NCBI RefSeq assembly: GCF_021130785.1
Contig: NC_060208.1
Span: 55,517,001-55,581,000 of the forward strand
Direction of reading: 5' to 3'
From: Homalodisca vitripennis
Lineage: Eukaryota; Arthropoda; Insecta; Hemiptera; Cicadellidae
Length of the DNA stretch: 64,000 nt
Part shown: positions 62,909 to 64,000 of the stretch, in pieces
Layout: each line of letters begins with the position of its first letter
Numbering within the stretch: the first letter of the stretch is position 1
The notes under the pieces: model-generated
Databases searched by the model: none
The model's input: only the letters and a program-made list of their open reading frames with translations
What the model was told of the DNA's origin: nothing
Program-made: the position numbers and the translations under genes

Positions 62909-63410
62909 TTAACTCTCTGACTGGCAACGTCGTAAATTACGACTAATTTTTTACCGCTTTGAACCGGCAGAGTCGTAATATACGACTCATTAAACATCAT
63001 CTACTATTTACGTCATAATTCAGAGAATTACCGCTCGAATCGTATTAAAAGTTATATTACTTTAATCAAAAGATTTCAAGCTTTCTAATATTGTATTCAC
63101 TTTTACATGTATATATATAAATGTTTGTTCTTTTACTGGCTGTTGAAAGCTGACGACTAGTTGCGCGTGACGTAACTCGGCACCTGTTACTGTCCCGCAC
63201 AGCTGTTCGGTTGCTTGCTTTGTTTGTTTACAACTCCAGTCGTGTGTTGTGTTGTGATCATCATGGATAACGATTTGCTGTCCAGTGAAATCCATGAAAT
63301 ACTTTATAATACCTAGTGATGATTCAGATAATAATAGTGACATTTCTGTGAATGTGTTTCCTCCTGATGTATCTCTAGAGGATTACTCTAGTGGAAGTGA
63401 TGATAAGGGT
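62909..63410 (+). mobile_element. piggyBac-like element, left part only
   Basis: TTAA at 62909-62912 then CTCTCTGACTGGC, with GTCGTAAATTACGAC and GTCGTAATATACGAC inside. An acidic coding remnant follows (63263-63421). The element is interrupted at about 63411 by TIR element A and its right end is not in the window. Confidence 0.72.
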
Positions 63411-63421
63411 AGGGTACAATA
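63263..63421 (+). pseudogene. piggyBac-like N-terminal remnant
   Basis: MDNDLLSSEIHE, then after a frame change PSDDSDNNSDISVNVFPPDV and SLEDYSSGSDDK. Acidic, Ser/Asp-rich, and at the same distance from the palindromes as in the other copies. It runs into the inserted TIR element. Confidence 0.6.
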
Positions 63422-63552
63422 AGCGCACCCAGTTTTTTTAATATCGAAATTGGCAAACGATATTACTCAATCATAACCATCGATATAACCAATCGTTACT
63501 GATAATTATTTTGAACAATGAACTTAATCTATATCAACAGCTGTACACTGTC
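63411..63552. mobile_element. TIR element A, left part
   Basis: GGGTAGGGTACAATAAGCGC then ACCCAGTTTTT matches the left end of 56166-56654, and the match continues through AACGAT, ATAACCATCGATATAACCAA and TTTGAACAAT to about 63550, where it stops at TGTCGTGCC. Confidence 0.65.
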
Positions 63553-64000
63553 GTGCCGTACCTGGCACAACTGGGCGTAGGGTAAGAATGTATTACAAAA
63601 ACATTCAGTTAACACCAAGGTTTATTCAAAATTTGTCATAGATGGCAAAATACTGATTACAAGCGATAAAAGAGAGCATACAAGTTCAAAACAATAAAAT
63701 TAAGATTATAAAGTTATAAAATTTACAACATACTTAAATAGTTTTACTAAAGAAAAACCTTTAACTCAAAGTATTAGATATTTAATAAAAGGCGCGCTTG
63801 GAAGTAGGGTCTTTGAGAGAGACTTGAGAATTTAGTTAAGTTATTATTATAATTTAAATGTTTATACTTTAAACAACATGATGTCTTGGCAAAAAGTGAA
63901 TGACGGCTATTTGTCTAACATCTGGGAGGGTTCACTTACTTGTTCATTACGTGCTGTCTCATCAGGAGCTCGATACCGAATAATATAAAATTATGCTTTT
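63553..64000 (-). mobile_element. Possible LTR of a retroelement at window edge
   Basis: The match to TIR element A ends abruptly at TGTCGTGCCGTACCTGGCAC. On the minus strand this would be an LTR end in ..CA, with AATAAAC (GAATAAACCTTGG) about 60 bases in. No coding domain is in view, so this is tentative. Confidence 0.35.

Overview
The window is AT-rich DNA from an animal genome, almost certainly an insect: one conserved intron-rich host gene sits in a dense mixture of mariner, piggyBac-like, CR1-like and RNase H-bearing LINE, gypsy, hAT and pogo-like elements. I cannot name the species.

Host gene. The minus strand carries nearly all of a MAP kinase kinase of the MKK4/SEK1 (MAP2K4) class. 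Nine exons run from 49457 down to the stop codon at 6511, every junction has a usable GT..AG site and all phases fit. The first coding exon was not found and is probably upstream of 49458 or beyond 64000. About 43 kb of gene encodes about 420 residues; the rest is intron filled with mobile elements.

Layout. 1-2240: a 5'-cut LINE inserted in a gypsy pol relic. 2241-6510: flank or 3' UTR with a mariner scrap. 6677-10160: intron with six perfect 100-bp repeats. 10542-16167: a TTAA-flanked piggyBac-like element holding a CR1-like LINE with an esterase ORF1. 16567-17700: a second piggyBac-type transposase relic. 18781-26848: two more TTAA elements, four retroelement or mariner relics, and a nested TIR element with 8-bp target duplications. 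27440-28773: a mariner with an uninterrupted transposase. 33127-34710 and 39530-50676: further TTAA elements, including two near-complete but broken transposases. 52171-54932: a LINE with RNase H on the minus strand. 56055-58183: TIR elements, a tRNA-like relic and a pogo-like MITE. 58466-59168: a hAT MITE. 59218-62045: a broken gene of an unplaced family, split by a TTAA element. 62420-64000: a stack of nested insertions.

Most notable pattern. At least eleven TTAA-flanked piggyBac-like elements share outer ends of the type CCCTTTTAGTGCCA, yet nearly every one carries its own subterminal palindrome, sometimes repeated. Several internally deleted copies keep the transposase N-terminal acidic stretch and/or its C-terminal cysteine-rich domain while losing the catalytic core.
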